Source: CAVPTL01 sp963708725 (GTDB lineage Bacteria; Actinomycetota; Thermoleophilia; Gaiellales; JAICJC01). From it: 64,000 bases of DNA. The notes beneath the pieces are model-generated. The model was not told where the DNA came from and ran no database searches. It was given only the letters and a program-made list of their open reading frames with translations. The DNA is taken from positions 62,001 through 126,000 of the forward strand of contig CAVPTL010000007.1 of assembly GCA_963708725.1 (NCBI GenBank), read 5' to 3'. Shown one piece after another: positions 44,312 through 52,683 of this stretch (positions within the stretch are counted from its first letter, which is position 1; each line of letters opens with the position of its first letter). A program made the position numbers and the translations under genes.

Positions 44312-45214
44312 ATGCTGTCCCCCCGTTTCACCCGCCTGTCCGTTGCCCTGGTCGCCAGCCTCGCATTGTGGGCTGCAGCCGTCGCCACTCCCGCCACCGC
44401 ACAGGCGAGCGTGTGCGGCCATCGCGGTCACTCGCGTATCACTCACGTGGTCGTGATCGCCTTCGAGAATCACTCCTACGCGCAGGTACTCGGACGGCAA
44501 GCGCCGCCGTCGTATTTCAAGAAACTGGCCGGAAGTTGCGGCTCGGCAACGCGCTTCCACGCGGCCCACGTACCTCGCAGCCTGCCCAACTACATCGCCG
44601 CGACCAGCGGCAGGGTCACGATCACCGGGGATTGCACCCCCAGCCGATCGTGCCGGTCAGGCTCGCAGAACATCTTCTCGCAGCTCGGGCCCAGGAACTG
44701 GCGGCTTTTTGCCGAATCGATGCCCGGCCGATGCGTCGCCCAAAACCGTGGACAGTATGTGCCGCGACACGCGCCCGCCGTGTACTACACCAGAATCCGC
44801 CGGTCGACCTGTAGACGCGACATGCTGCCGCTCCCGAAAACCCCCAAGCCTCCCCGCAGGAAGTTCACGTGGGTGGCCCCGAACCTCATGCACGACATGC
44901 ACGACGGAAGTCTCGGTGAGGCCGCAACCTGGCTGCATCACTACCTCGCCGGTACGCACGGGTTGCTGCGCTCCCGCGGGTATCGCTCGGGCCACACGGC
45001 AGTTTTCGTGTGGTTCGACACGGGCTCTGGAAGCGATTCACTGGGTACGCCCATTCCGCTGATCGTGGTCTCACGGCACACTCCACGCCGCCACTTCACA
45101 AAGGCGATCACCAACTACCAGCTGCTGCGCACCTGGGAGGGCCTCTTCCGCCTGCCCTGCATCAACCTCACATGCCGTGCGCACACCCTGACCCGCACGT
45201 TCCGCCTTCGCTAA
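44312..45214 (+). CDS. Secreted phosphoesterase, copy 2
   Basis: 300 residues, ATG 44312 with TAGGAG at 44302-44307. Signal peptide cut near ATAQAS. Motifs: VVVIAFENHSYAQVLG, PRSLPNYIAATSG, LFAESMPGRC, RHAPAVYY, WVAPNLMHDMHDGS and a C-terminal VWFDTGSGSDSLG. Strongly basic. Belongs to the same family as the genes at 43.1 and 46.7 kb but without extra domains. Its stop overlaps that of the convergent phospholipase-D-like gene by 4 bp. Confidence 0.82.
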   Translation: MLSPRFTRLSVALVASLALWAAAVATPATAQASVCGHRGHSRITHVVVIAFENHSYAQVLGRQAPPSYFKKLAGSCGSATRFHAAHVPRSLPNYIAATSGRVTITGDCTPSRSCRSGSQNIFSQLGPRNWRLFAESMPGRCVAQNRGQYVPRHAPAVYYTRIRRSTCRRDMLPLPKTPKPPRRKFTWVAPNLMHDMHDGSLGEAATWLHHYLAGTHGLLRSRGYRSGHTAVFVWFDTGSGSDSLGTPIPLIVVSRHTPRRHFTKAITNYQLLRTWEGLFRLPCINLTCRAHTLTRTFRLR

Positions 45215-46656
45215 CCGTCGACGAGGAGACCTTGCAAGGGGCCGAGCAGCCGCGCTGATCGTCGTGAGACATGATCAAGCCGGGTGACCCGGTGAGTTGC
45301 CGGAAGCCCGGCCACCCGCCTGCGATGCTGCTCCTCGGCGCGGGGGCGCCAGCGGTCGTCGATCAGGTCGATGGGGTCGCCGGAGACGTCTCCGACCTCA
45401 CACTCGAGGTGCTCTGCCCACAGCCACTGGCGTGTGTCGGCGACCAGCTCCGCGTCGTCTGTGACGATGGCTGCCTCGCTGTCATTGAACATCGAATGGT
45501 CGTTGAGATTGGCCGATCCGACGATCAGCAGGCGGTCGTCGAACACGGCGACTTTCGCGTGCACGTAGATCAGATCCGCCAGCCTCCCGGCCGGCGCGTA
45601 CAACCCACAACCAAGCACCCGATCGCCCCCGGCATCGATCAGGTCGCCGAGCGCCCCGCGCGTGTCGTCGGCACCGCCGTACGGCGCGCCGGGGAGCACG
45701 ATCAGGAGCCGGAAACGGTCGCTCGGCGGCTTTCGGACTTTGTCACACAGCAGCTGGACGATCTCTGGTGACCACAGGTACTGGGACTCGATGTAGATGA
45801 AACGCTCGGCCGACTGGATCGCGCGGGCGTACGTCTCGAGAATCGAGAACGAGCCGCGCGGCAAGGCCGGATAGCAGTTCTCTGGCACGGTTCGGATGAA
45901 CTGGACTCGCGACGTGCCGGCCTCCTTCGGTTCCGTGGGAGGCGACAGCTGCTCGCCGGTGACAGCATTCCAGCGCAGCACGAACTGCGCGGCGACGTCG
46001 GCCACCACCGGCCCACGCACGAGCGATGCGACGTCATGCCACCCGACACCAACGCGTGATGGGTGCAGCGAGCTGTCGCGGCGATCGCCGGCCAGCGCGG
46101 TCAGGTCGATACCCCCGACGAACGCCAGCTCACCGTCGATCACGATCGTCTTCTCGTGATGGCAGTGAAGCGGACGCTCGCGCGTGTCCAGCTCGCATCG
46201 GATCGGACCGGCGCGCAGCAGCTCCTGGCGCACCGCGCGGGCCATCCGTCGCGACGGTCGAAACAGTGGCAGCGGAGCTCCTCCCCACAGCAACACCCGC
46301 ACATCGATGTTCTGGGCGACCTCGGCGAGGAGGTTCCGCACCACCACCGGCACGCCATCCTCCTCGGCCATCACGAACTCGGGCGACAGAAACCAGCCGC
46401 TGAGATGGATCGAGCTACGTGCGGCGCGCATCTCCTTCACCATCCGGGCGAGGGCGACCTCCCCATCGATCAGGATCTCTACGTGGTTGCCGTCGCGTGG
46501 TGGCGGGGCGGTGGTCGCCCAGGCGCCGGGTGGGGCATCGAGTGGGTGCTGGCCCAAACGTGCGAGGCGTCTGCGGTGGTTGGCGACGACCCCCATCGAG
46601 ACCGCGTCACCGATGGCACGATCAACCCGAAGCACGGACCGACGATACGACATCAC
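45211..46656 (-). CDS. Phospholipase D-like/cardiolipin synthase-like protein
   Basis: 481 residues (GTG 46656; ATG 46653 and further ATGs possible). Two HxKx4D motifs: His167-Lys169-Asp174 (HHEKTIVIDGELAFVGG) and His366-Lys368-Asp373 (VHAKVAVFDDRLLIVGSANL). No TM helix or signal peptide, unlike classical cardiolipin synthases, so it is probably peripheral or cytoplasmic. Expected to cleave or transfer phosphatidyl groups; the neighbourhood of lipid/phosphate enzymes fits membrane lipid remodelling. Confidence 0.85.
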   Translation of the reverse strand: MMSYRRSVLRVDRAIGDAVSMGVVANHRRRLARLGQHPLDAPPGAWATTAPPPRDGNHVEILIDGEVALARMVKEMRAARSSIHLSGWFLSPEFVMAEEDGVPVVVRNLLAEVAQNIDVRVLLWGGAPLPLFRPSRRMARAVRQELLRAGPIRCELDTRERPLHCHHEKTIVIDGELAFVGGIDLTALAGDRRDSSLHPSRVGVGWHDVASLVRGPVVADVAAQFVLRWNAVTGEQLSPPTEPKEAGTSRVQFIRTVPENCYPALPRGSFSILETYARAIQSAERFIYIESQYLWSPEIVQLLCDKVRKPPSDRFRLLIVLPGAPYGGADDTRGALGDLIDAGGDRVLGCGLYAPAGRLADLIYVHAKVAVFDDRLLIVGSANLNDHSMFNDSEAAIVTDDAELVADTRQWLWAEHLECEVGDVSGDPIDLIDDRWRPRAEEQHRRRVAGLPATHRVTRLDHVSRRSARLLGPLQGLLVDG

Positions 46657-46681
46657 TGCACTTACCCCGACGCGTTGGTTC

Positions 46682-48859
46682 CTAAGAAATCGGGAACGGG
46701 TTTGCGCCGACGGCCGAGTTCAGCCGCGAGAAGCCCCAGGCGTCCTCGAGCCCGGCAAGCAGACCCGGGTGGGTGTAGAGCTGAGAGTTGGTCGCCCCCT
46801 TGGCGGCCGTCCCCCCGATCGCGATCGTCGCGACGTGCTCATCGGCGCTGTTGCCCTCATCCCAGGTGAGGATGACTTCGGCTCCGGCGTTCAGCATCGC
46901 AGGAACGTTCGCGGCGAGCCAGGCATCCCCGCTGGCGATCTGAACGGGGTGCCCGGAGCCGTCGTGCATGTCGTTGGTGAGATTGGGCACCACATACGAG
47001 AACGATCGCAGATGGCTCGGAGAGAACGATGAGTACGGCATGACATTGGCGCACGCGGTCGGGTTCGAGGTGATGTCGTTGTAGTACACGGCCGGGTTGT
47101 GACCCTTCTTGTACGAGCCCGTGTCGTTACCGGTGTAACACGTGCTCGGCATCGACTCCTCGTACTCTCCCCAGCTGATGCCCGCCGTTTGGAGCTGGTT
47201 GAACAGGTTGTTGGAGCCACTCGTCGAACCGGTCAGCCCACTGGTCATTGCCAGGTAGTCCGGGAGGCTCCCCGGGGCGGCCTGATAGTTGGTGTAGAGG
47301 GTGCCATTGGCGATCATCGACTGGATGTAGGGGGCGCTCGAGCTGCCGACGATCTCGCTGTAGGGCTTGTTCTCCATGAGGATCACGATGATCGGCTCGG
47401 CCGGACCGGAGGTGCTGGCCGGCTGCGTCGTGACCGTTGCCGGTGGCGTCGACTGCGCCGAGGTGTTCGGCACCGCGTCAAACGCGTCAACGGTGTAGGA
47501 GTACTGCGTATTGGCAGAAAGCCCGGTATCCGTCCACGACGTCGTCGAGCCGCTCACCGACTTGACCTTCACACCACCACGAAACACGTCATAGCCCGTG
47601 ACACCCACGTTATCCGTCGACGCCGTCCACGACACCGTCACCGACGACGAGCTGTTGGCAACCGCACCGACGCCCGCCGGCACACTCGGCGCCTGCGTAT
47701 CCCCCGCCGCCGGCGGAGTCGTGACCGTGGCCGGTGGCGTCGACTGCGCCGAGGTGTTCGGCACCGCATCGAAGGCATCCACCGTGTAGGAGTACTGCGT
47801 GCTCGGCGAAAGCCCCGTATCCGTCCACGACGTCGTCGAGCCGCTCACCGTCTTGACCTTCACGCCATCACGGACCACGTCGTACCCGGTCACGCCCACG
47901 TTATCCGTCGATGCCGTCCACGACACCGTCACAGACGACGAGCTATTCGCGGAGGCACCCACCCCCGACGGCACACTCGGCGCCTGCGTATCCCCCGCCG
48001 CCGGCGGAGTCGTGACCGTCGCCGGTGGCGTCGACTGCGCCGAGGTGTTCGGCACCGCATCGAACGCGTCAACGGTGTAGGAGTACTGCGTATTGGCCGA
48101 AAGCCCGGTATTCGTCCACGACGTCGTCGACCCGCCCACCGTCATCACCTTCACACCACCACGAAACACGTCATAGCCCGTGACGCCCACGTTATCCGTC
48201 GACGGCGTCCACGTAACCGTCACCGACGACGAGCTATTGGCGACCGCGCCGACACCCGCCGGCACACTGGGCGCCTGCGTATCGGGTGGCGGCGCAGTGC
48301 CGGTGGTCAGCGTGATGTTGTCGAAGGAGTACGTGGCGCCTGCGATCGCCGGCTTCTCGATCACGTTGACCGTCAACGAATCACCGCTGGTCTTCACGGC
48401 GTAATTCACGGTTGCGAAGCTTTGCCAGGTGGACGTCGCAACCGAGCACGACTGGGCGCTTCCAACCGACGTCTGGGTCCCTGCCTTGAGCTCCTTCAGC
48501 ATCAGGCACACGGTCTGACCCGCGAGTGCGCTTTGAACCTGCCCGCCGAGCTGGTAGGCGACCCCGGCTGTTGCATTTGTGACGGGCTTGCTCGTCGTGT
48601 ACGCGTACGTCGACGCGGCGCCGGAGCTGGCCTTGAGCTGTGCGGCGTACCCACCGCCATTGCCGGTTGCCAGGCTCAGAGCGCCGCTGCTGCCGCCCCA
48701 CCCACTCAGCGACCCGGTCCCCTTGCTACCTTCGAACGTCCCGTTCGAGATCAGATTGGTCGCTCCGAGCGCACCGGAGGCGGTGAGTGAAATCGCGGCG
48801 ACCGCGAGGAGCAATGGAGCGAGAGCTAACGATCTTCGCGCCTTTGTGGCAAAACGCAT
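46682..48859 (-). CDS. Secreted multidomain phosphoesterase, copy 3 (CBM-like + 3 FN3 + catalytic domain)
   Basis: 725 residues from ATG 48859, placed 6 nt after a -10 (leaderless). Signal peptide to about residue 32; jelly-roll CBM-like domain (33-190, NLISNGTFEG, FDNITLTTG); three FN3 domains of 97 residues (193-289, 290-386, 387-about 483); phosphoesterase domain (487-725) with IVILMENKPYSEIVG, GSLPDYLAMTSG, YEESMPSTC, HNPAVYY, VVPNLTNDMHDGS and LTWDEGNSADEHVA, the full metal-site pattern. Most complete of the three copies; likely binds and dephosphorylates material at the cell surface. Confidence 0.88.
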   Translation of the reverse strand: MRFATKARRSLALAPLLLAVAAISLTASGALGATNLISNGTFEGSKGTGSLSGWGGSSGALSLATGNGGGYAAQLKASSGAASTYAYTTSKPVTNATAGVAYQLGGQVQSALAGQTVCLMLKELKAGTQTSVGSAQSCSVATSTWQSFATVNYAVKTSGDSLTVNVIEKPAIAGATYSFDNITLTTGTAPPPDTQAPSVPAGVGAVANSSSSVTVTWTPSTDNVGVTGYDVFRGGVKVMTVGGSTTSWTNTGLSANTQYSYTVDAFDAVPNTSAQSTPPATVTTPPAAGDTQAPSVPSGVGASANSSSSVTVSWTASTDNVGVTGYDVVRDGVKVKTVSGSTTSWTDTGLSPSTQYSYTVDAFDAVPNTSAQSTPPATVTTPPAAGDTQAPSVPAGVGAVANSSSSVTVSWTASTDNVGVTGYDVFRGGVKVKSVSGSTTSWTDTGLSANTQYSYTVDAFDAVPNTSAQSTPPATVTTQPASTSGPAEPIIVILMENKPYSEIVGSSSAPYIQSMIANGTLYTNYQAAPGSLPDYLAMTSGLTGSTSGSNNLFNQLQTAGISWGEYEESMPSTCYTGNDTGSYKKGHNPAVYYNDITSNPTACANVMPYSSFSPSHLRSFSYVVPNLTNDMHDGSGHPVQIASGDAWLAANVPAMLNAGAEVILTWDEGNSADEHVATIAIGGTAAKGATNSQLYTHPGLLAGLEDAWGFSRLNSAVGANPFPIS
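47414..48283 (-). repeat. Three nearly identical tandem FN3-coding units, 291 bp each
   Basis: Unit starts at 48283, 47992 and 47701 (minus strand); each encodes DTQAPSVPxGVGA through PPATVTT. DNA is nearly identical over long runs, e.g. the stretch encoding SYTVDAFDAVPNTSAQSTPP, so duplication is recent or the units are kept alike by gene conversion. Confidence 0.85.
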
Positions 48860-48865
48860 TCACGT

Positions 48866-48894
48866 AGTACAACAGATAGCTAAGAATATGTCAA
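48866..48894 (-). promoter_or_regulatory. Promoter of the FN3-phosphoesterase gene (leaderless)
   Basis: Minus strand: TTGACA (48894-48889), 17-bp spacer, TGTACT (48871-48866). The -10 ends 6 nt before the ATG at 48859, so the transcript should start at or next to the start codon. Closely similar to the promoter at 55920-55948, including downstream GCGTTTTGCCAC. Confidence 0.65.
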
Positions 48895-48919
48895 GTTGGC
48901 AATTTCCTTCACCAAACTT

Positions 48920-48934
48920 CTCAGAGAACTCTCA
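48920..48934. promoter_or_regulatory. PhoB/PhoP-like direct repeat, site D1
   Basis: CTCA at 48920-48923 and 48931-48934, 11 bp apart (TTCTCAGAGAACTCTCACG). Lies 26 bp upstream of the -35 of the minus-strand phosphoesterase gene and 32 bp before site D2 of the DedA promoter. Confidence 0.5.
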
Positions 48935-48962
48935 CGATTGGTCGCACACGCGATACGTAACT

Positions 48963-48994
48963 CTCAGGGCGCTCTCAAGATCACTGCCTAGCCT
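48963..48994 (+). promoter_or_regulatory. Site D2 plus -10: activator-type, leaderless promoter of the DedA gene
   Basis: CTCA at 48963-48966 and 48974-48977, 11 bp apart (CTCTCAGGGCGCTCTCAAG), then TAGCCT at 48989-48994. The expected -35 (48966-48971) is inside the repeat, and the -10 ends 6 nt before ATG 49001. Confidence 0.6.
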
Positions 48995-49000
48995 GCGCCA

Positions 49001-49594
49001 ATGTTGAGTTCGTTGGCGGATTGGGTGCAGTCGATGATTGCTGCGCATGGGTTGTCGGCGGTGTTTGTGTTGATGGTGTTGGAGAGTGCGTGTGTGCCGG
49101 TGCCCAGTGAGGTGACGATGATTTATGCGGGGTATTTGGTGTCGCAGGGGACGTTTGGGTTTGTGGCGGCGGTGTTGGTGGGGTCGTTTGGGAACCTGGT
49201 GGGGTCGTGGATTGCGTGGGCGGCGGGTGCCTATGGGGTGGATGCGGTGTTGGTGCGTGGTGATCACGCGCGTGGTGAGCTGGCGCGGACCCAGCGGTGG
49301 TTTGATCGGTATGGGGGGCGGCTCGTGTTTTTTGGGCGGATGGTGCCGCTGGTACGGACGTTTGTGTCGCTTCCTGCGGGGGTTGCGCGGATGCCGCTGG
49401 GCCGGTTTTCGGTGCTCACGTTTTTGGGGTGTTTGCCGTGGTGCATCGGCCTGGTTGCGATCGGCAACTACGCTGGCAGTAACTGGCAGCAGTGGGAGCA
49501 TCGACTCGGCTATCTCAACTACCTGATCGTCGCCGCCATCGCCGCCCTGGCAGGCTTGTGGCTACTGCGCCGACGTCGCCGCATCGCTGTCTAA
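49001..49594 (+). CDS. DedA/SNARE-associated family membrane protein
   Basis: 197 residues. Motifs: ESACVPVPSEVTM (acidic/amphipathic re-entrant segment, about 29-41), FGNLVGSWIAWAAG, FFGRMVPLVRTFVSLPAGVA (the conserved Arg pair, about 110-129) and GCLPWCIGL. DedA proteins act in undecaprenyl-phosphate or phospholipid flipping, consistent with the UppP-like and PAP2 genes nearby. Codon use is odd: up to about 49440 it prefers GTG, GGG, TTT and TTG codons, then returns to the local C-rich pattern. Leaderless start. Confidence 0.88.
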   Translation: MLSSLADWVQSMIAAHGLSAVFVLMVLESACVPVPSEVTMIYAGYLVSQGTFGFVAAVLVGSFGNLVGSWIAWAAGAYGVDAVLVRGDHARGELARTQRWFDRYGGRLVFFGRMVPLVRTFVSLPAGVARMPLGRFSVLTFLGCLPWCIGLVAIGNYAGSNWQQWEHRLGYLNYLIVAAIAALAGLWLLRRRRRIAV

Positions 49595-49732
49595 ACGGTG
49601 AGGGCGACGTGCTCCGCCTACGACTTTCGGCGTAGACAATTCTCTGTGAAGATCGTCCTCAAGACAGTTTCGGCCGGCGCCGCACGCTCCTAGCATCGAT
49701 TTGACGAACGACATCAAGCGAGAGGCGCGAGT

Positions 49733-50677
49733 GTGATCGACGTACAGAATCTGACGAAACACTACGGAGACCGAACGGCGGTGGACGATCTCACGTTCAC
49801 CGTCAAGCCCGGGATTGTGACTGGCTTTCTTGGTCCCAACGGCGCAGGAAAATCCACCACCATGCGGCTCATCCTCGGTCTGGACAGACCGAGCAAGGGA
49901 TCAACGACGGTCAACGGAAAGGTCTACCGCAACCTCGAGGCTCCGCTGCACGAGGTCGGAGCGCTGCTGGAAGCCCGCGCCATCCATACCGGCCGAAGCG
50001 CATACAACCACCTTCTGGCTCAGGCGCAAACCCATGGCATCAGCCGCGGACGCGTCGACGACGTGATCCAGCTGGTCGGGTTGGAGTCGGTTGCTACCAA
50101 GCGCGTCGGTGGCTTTTCGCTCGGTATGGGCCAGCGGTTGGGAGTAGCCGCCGCGCTGCTCGGCGATCCCGCGACACTGATCCTCGACGAGCCGTCCAAC
50201 GGCCTGGATCCCGAAGGTATTCGCTGGATTCGAAACTTGCTCAAAGGCCTCGCGTCCGAGGGCCGCACGGTGTTCGTTTCGTCACATCTGATGAGCGAGA
50301 TGGCGCTGACGGCCGAACGTCTCGTGGTCGTGGGCAAGGGACGGTTGATCGCCGACACGACCGTCGAGGAGTTCGTCCGAGGTGCTTCGAGCGAAGCCGC
50401 GGTGCGGGTGCGATCGTCCGACGATACGCGGCTCGCCGAGGCGCTGATCGCCGACGGTGCTCGCATCCACGAAGCGGAGCCAAACGCGCTCGACGTTTAT
50501 GGAAAGACCGGGGAGGAGATCGGTGACCTCGCCCTCGAGAAGGGAATCGCCGTGTACCAATCGGCTGTCCAGGAGATCTCGCTGGAGGACGCGTTCATGC
50601 GCATCACCCGCGATGCCACCGAATACACCGGTGACCACGCCGGATCCAGCGATCTCGCTGTCGGGGTGACGGCATGA
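49733..50677 (+). CDS. ABC transporter ATP-binding protein (efflux, CcmA/DrrA type)
   Basis: 314 residues from GTG 49733. Walker A GPNGAGKST (36-44), signature in FSLGMGQRLG (SLGMG in place of LSGGQ), Walker B LILDEPSNGLD and H-loop SSHLMSEM. C-terminal extension from about 220 is typical of drug/bacitracin-type exporters. Coupled by ATGA to its permease, followed by a two-component system, the usual layout for cell-envelope stress or antibiotic-responsive modules. Confidence 0.9.
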   Translation: MIDVQNLTKHYGDRTAVDDLTFTVKPGIVTGFLGPNGAGKSTTMRLILGLDRPSKGSTTVNGKVYRNLEAPLHEVGALLEARAIHTGRSAYNHLLAQAQTHGISRGRVDDVIQLVGLESVATKRVGGFSLGMGQRLGVAAALLGDPATLILDEPSNGLDPEGIRWIRNLLKGLASEGRTVFVSSHLMSEMALTAERLVVVGKGRLIADTTVEEFVRGASSEAAVRVRSSDDTRLAEALIADGARIHEAEPNALDVYGKTGEEIGDLALEKGIAVYQSAVQEISLEDAFMRITRDATEYTGDHAGSSDLAVGVTA

Positions 50678-51498
50678 GCGTGGTCGGTGTTACGCCCGGG
50701 CCACGGCGATTGGCGGTCGGCAAGGTAACCCAGGCCCGGGTTATCCGATCGGAATGGACGAAGCTGTGGTCGCTTCGCTCGACTCGCTGGTCGCTTGCGG
50801 TCGCGGTGATCGCGATGGCGGGTCTCGGTAGCGTGGTGGCGGCTGTGCAAATGGCGCACTGGAACTCAATGAGTCCCGGCGATCGGCACTCCTTCAACCC
50901 GATGGATGTCGCCACCGGTGGATTTCACTTCGCTCAGCTCGCCATCGGCGTGCTCGGAGTGCTCGTGATCAGCGGGGAGTACACCACCGGCATGATCCGT
51001 TCGAGCTTCGCCGCTGTACCCCGCCGGCTGCCGGTGCTATGGGCCAAGATGCTCACTTTTGGCGGAGTCACGCTCGCGCTGATGGTGCCCTCGGCCCTGA
51101 TCTCGTTCGCCGTGTCGCAGGCGATCCTGCGCCAGCACCACGTGCAAACGACCTTCGGAGCTCCGCACGTCGCCCGGGCAGTGCTGGGCACGGCGCTGTT
51201 CCTGACCGCGGTGGGACTGCTCGGCGTCGCGCTGGGTGCGCTCGTGCGAAATACCGCGGGCGGAATCGCGACGCTGGCGGGTGTGCTGTTCGTACTCCCG
51301 GGGATCGCGGCAATTCTGCCGAACAGTTGGGGCGACTCGATCAACCCCTACCTGCCGTCGAGTGCGGGCGAGGCGATAACGGCAGTCACATCTGATCCAC
51401 ATACCCTGTCGGCATGGAACGGCTTTGGCCTCTTCTGCGTCTACATCGCGGTCGCGATCGTGGCAGCTGCCGTGCTGATGGTGCGGCGCGACGCTTGA
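50674..51498 (+). CDS. ABC transporter permease (ABC-2 type)
   Basis: 274 residues. Begins with a cytoplasmic arm (VTQARVIRSEWTKLWSLRST, the usual actinobacterial SEWTKL motif before TM1), then six TM helices including LAIGVLGVLVISGEYTTGMI and a Gly-rich helix TALFLTAVGLLGVALGALVR. Works with the ATPase at 49733. Ends 18 bp before the sensor kinase gene. Confidence 0.88.
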   Translation: MSVVGVTPGPRRLAVGKVTQARVIRSEWTKLWSLRSTRWSLAVAVIAMAGLGSVVAAVQMAHWNSMSPGDRHSFNPMDVATGGFHFAQLAIGVLGVLVISGEYTTGMIRSSFAAVPRRLPVLWAKMLTFGGVTLALMVPSALISFAVSQAILRQHHVQTTFGAPHVARAVLGTALFLTAVGLLGVALGALVRNTAGGIATLAGVLFVLPGIAAILPNSWGDSINPYLPSSAGEAITAVTSDPHTLSAWNGFGLFCVYIAVAIVAAAVLMVRRDA

Positions 51499-51516
51499 AA
51501 CCACAGGCGACCTAGC

Positions 51517-52683
51517 ATGAACGCTGTGGCCAGCACTCGAGTGGATGAGATCCAGCGGTTCAGCCGCAGGCATCCGACTCTCGTCGACACCGCGGTGGCA
51601 GTCGGCGTCGGCCTGCTGGGCATTCCGAGTATCGCCAGTGAGCACCAGCGGTTCGGCATTGTGCTGTCGGTGGCGCTGTGCGCGCCACTCGTCTTACGGC
51701 GTCGCTACCCGAGAGGGGTGTTCATCGCCGTCGCGACCGTTGCCCTGGTTCAGTGGGCGCTGGGTGTCCGACTGGGTGCCGACCTGGCCCTGCTGGTCGC
51801 TCTCTACACCGTCGCCGCGGTCCAGACCCGCCGCCAGACGGCGGCCGCAGTCGGAGTCGCCGAGTTCGGAGCGTTACTCGCGGCGGCCCGCTGGGCCGAC
51901 CCGGTGCTGCCGTTTTTCATCGGGCTCTCGGCCATGGTCATCGCCTCCGCCCTGCTCGGCATCAGCATTCAAAACCGGCGCGCCCTGCTCGCCTCCCTGC
52001 AGGAGCGCGCCGCTCGGCTCGAGCTCGAACGCGATCAGCAGGGTCGCCTGGCTGCCGCGGCAGAACGGGCCAGGATCGCCAGAGAGATGCACGACATCGT
52101 GGCCCATAACCTGACCGTGGTGATCGCACTGGCCGACGGCGCGGTGTTCGCATCACGCGAATCGCCCGAGCAGGCGACAGCGGCGATGGAGACGGTGTCG
52201 CGCACCGGTCGCGAAGCGCTCGCGGAGATGCGGCGGCTGCTTGGAGTGCTGACCGACGAAGACGCCGGCCTGCGCTCGCCACAGCCGGGTATCGGCCAGC
52301 TCAACCAACTGGTGGACCAGGTGCGCATTACCGGCGTGCCGGTGGGGCTTGAGATCGAAGGCGATCCGGCGCGGCTCCCCTCGGGAGTCCAACTGGCGAC
52401 CTACCGAATCGTGCAGGAGGCGCTCACGAACACGCTCAAACACGCGGGCCCCGGCGCGACGGCGACCGTGCACGTCCGGTGTGTCAACGGGAGTATCGAC
52501 GTGGACGTGACCGACGACGGCACCGCACCGGCCACCGAGACCGAGAGTGGCCATGGCCTGTCGGGTATGCGTCAGCGTGCGGCGGTGTTCGGCGGGACGG
52601 TCGAGGCCGGACCGGCCCCCGCCGGAGGCTGGCGCGTGCAGGCGCACCTGCTGGTGGAACCACCCAACGGGGCGGCGGAATGA
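51517..52683 (+). CDS. NarL-type sensor histidine kinase (HisKA_3), second system
   Basis: 388 residues from ATG 51517; GTG 51526 is in frame and lies 7 nt after TAGCAT (51513-51518), so a leaderless start there is an alternative. Four to five TM helices, coiled coil (155-185), phospho-acceptor His192 (REMHDIVAHNLTVVI), and HATPase (EALTNTLKHAG, TDDGTA, GHGLSGMRQRA). Same architecture as the kinase at 33281. Probably senses the substrate of, or stress relieved by, the adjacent ABC exporter. Confidence 0.9.
   Translation: MNAVASTRVDEIQRFSRRHPTLVDTAVAVGVGLLGIPSIASEHQRFGIVLSVALCAPLVLRRRYPRGVFIAVATVALVQWALGVRLGADLALLVALYTVAAVQTRRQTAAAVGVAEFGALLAAARWADPVLPFFIGLSAMVIASALLGISIQNRRALLASLQERAARLELERDQQGRLAAAAERARIAREMHDIVAHNLTVVIALADGAVFASRESPEQATAAMETVSRTGREALAEMRRLLGVLTDEDAGLRSPQPGIGQLNQLVDQVRITGVPVGLEIEGDPARLPSGVQLATYRIVQEALTNTLKHAGPGATATVHVRCVNGSIDVDVTDDGTAPATETESGHGLSGMRQRAAVFGGTVEAGPAPAGGWRVQAHLLVEPPNGAAE

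Noticed and set aside
49639..49666. CTCT...CTCA resemblance to the 11-bp repeat sites upstream of the ABC efflux genes
   Set aside because: Spacing is not 11 bp and the core differs, so it was not counted among the sites.
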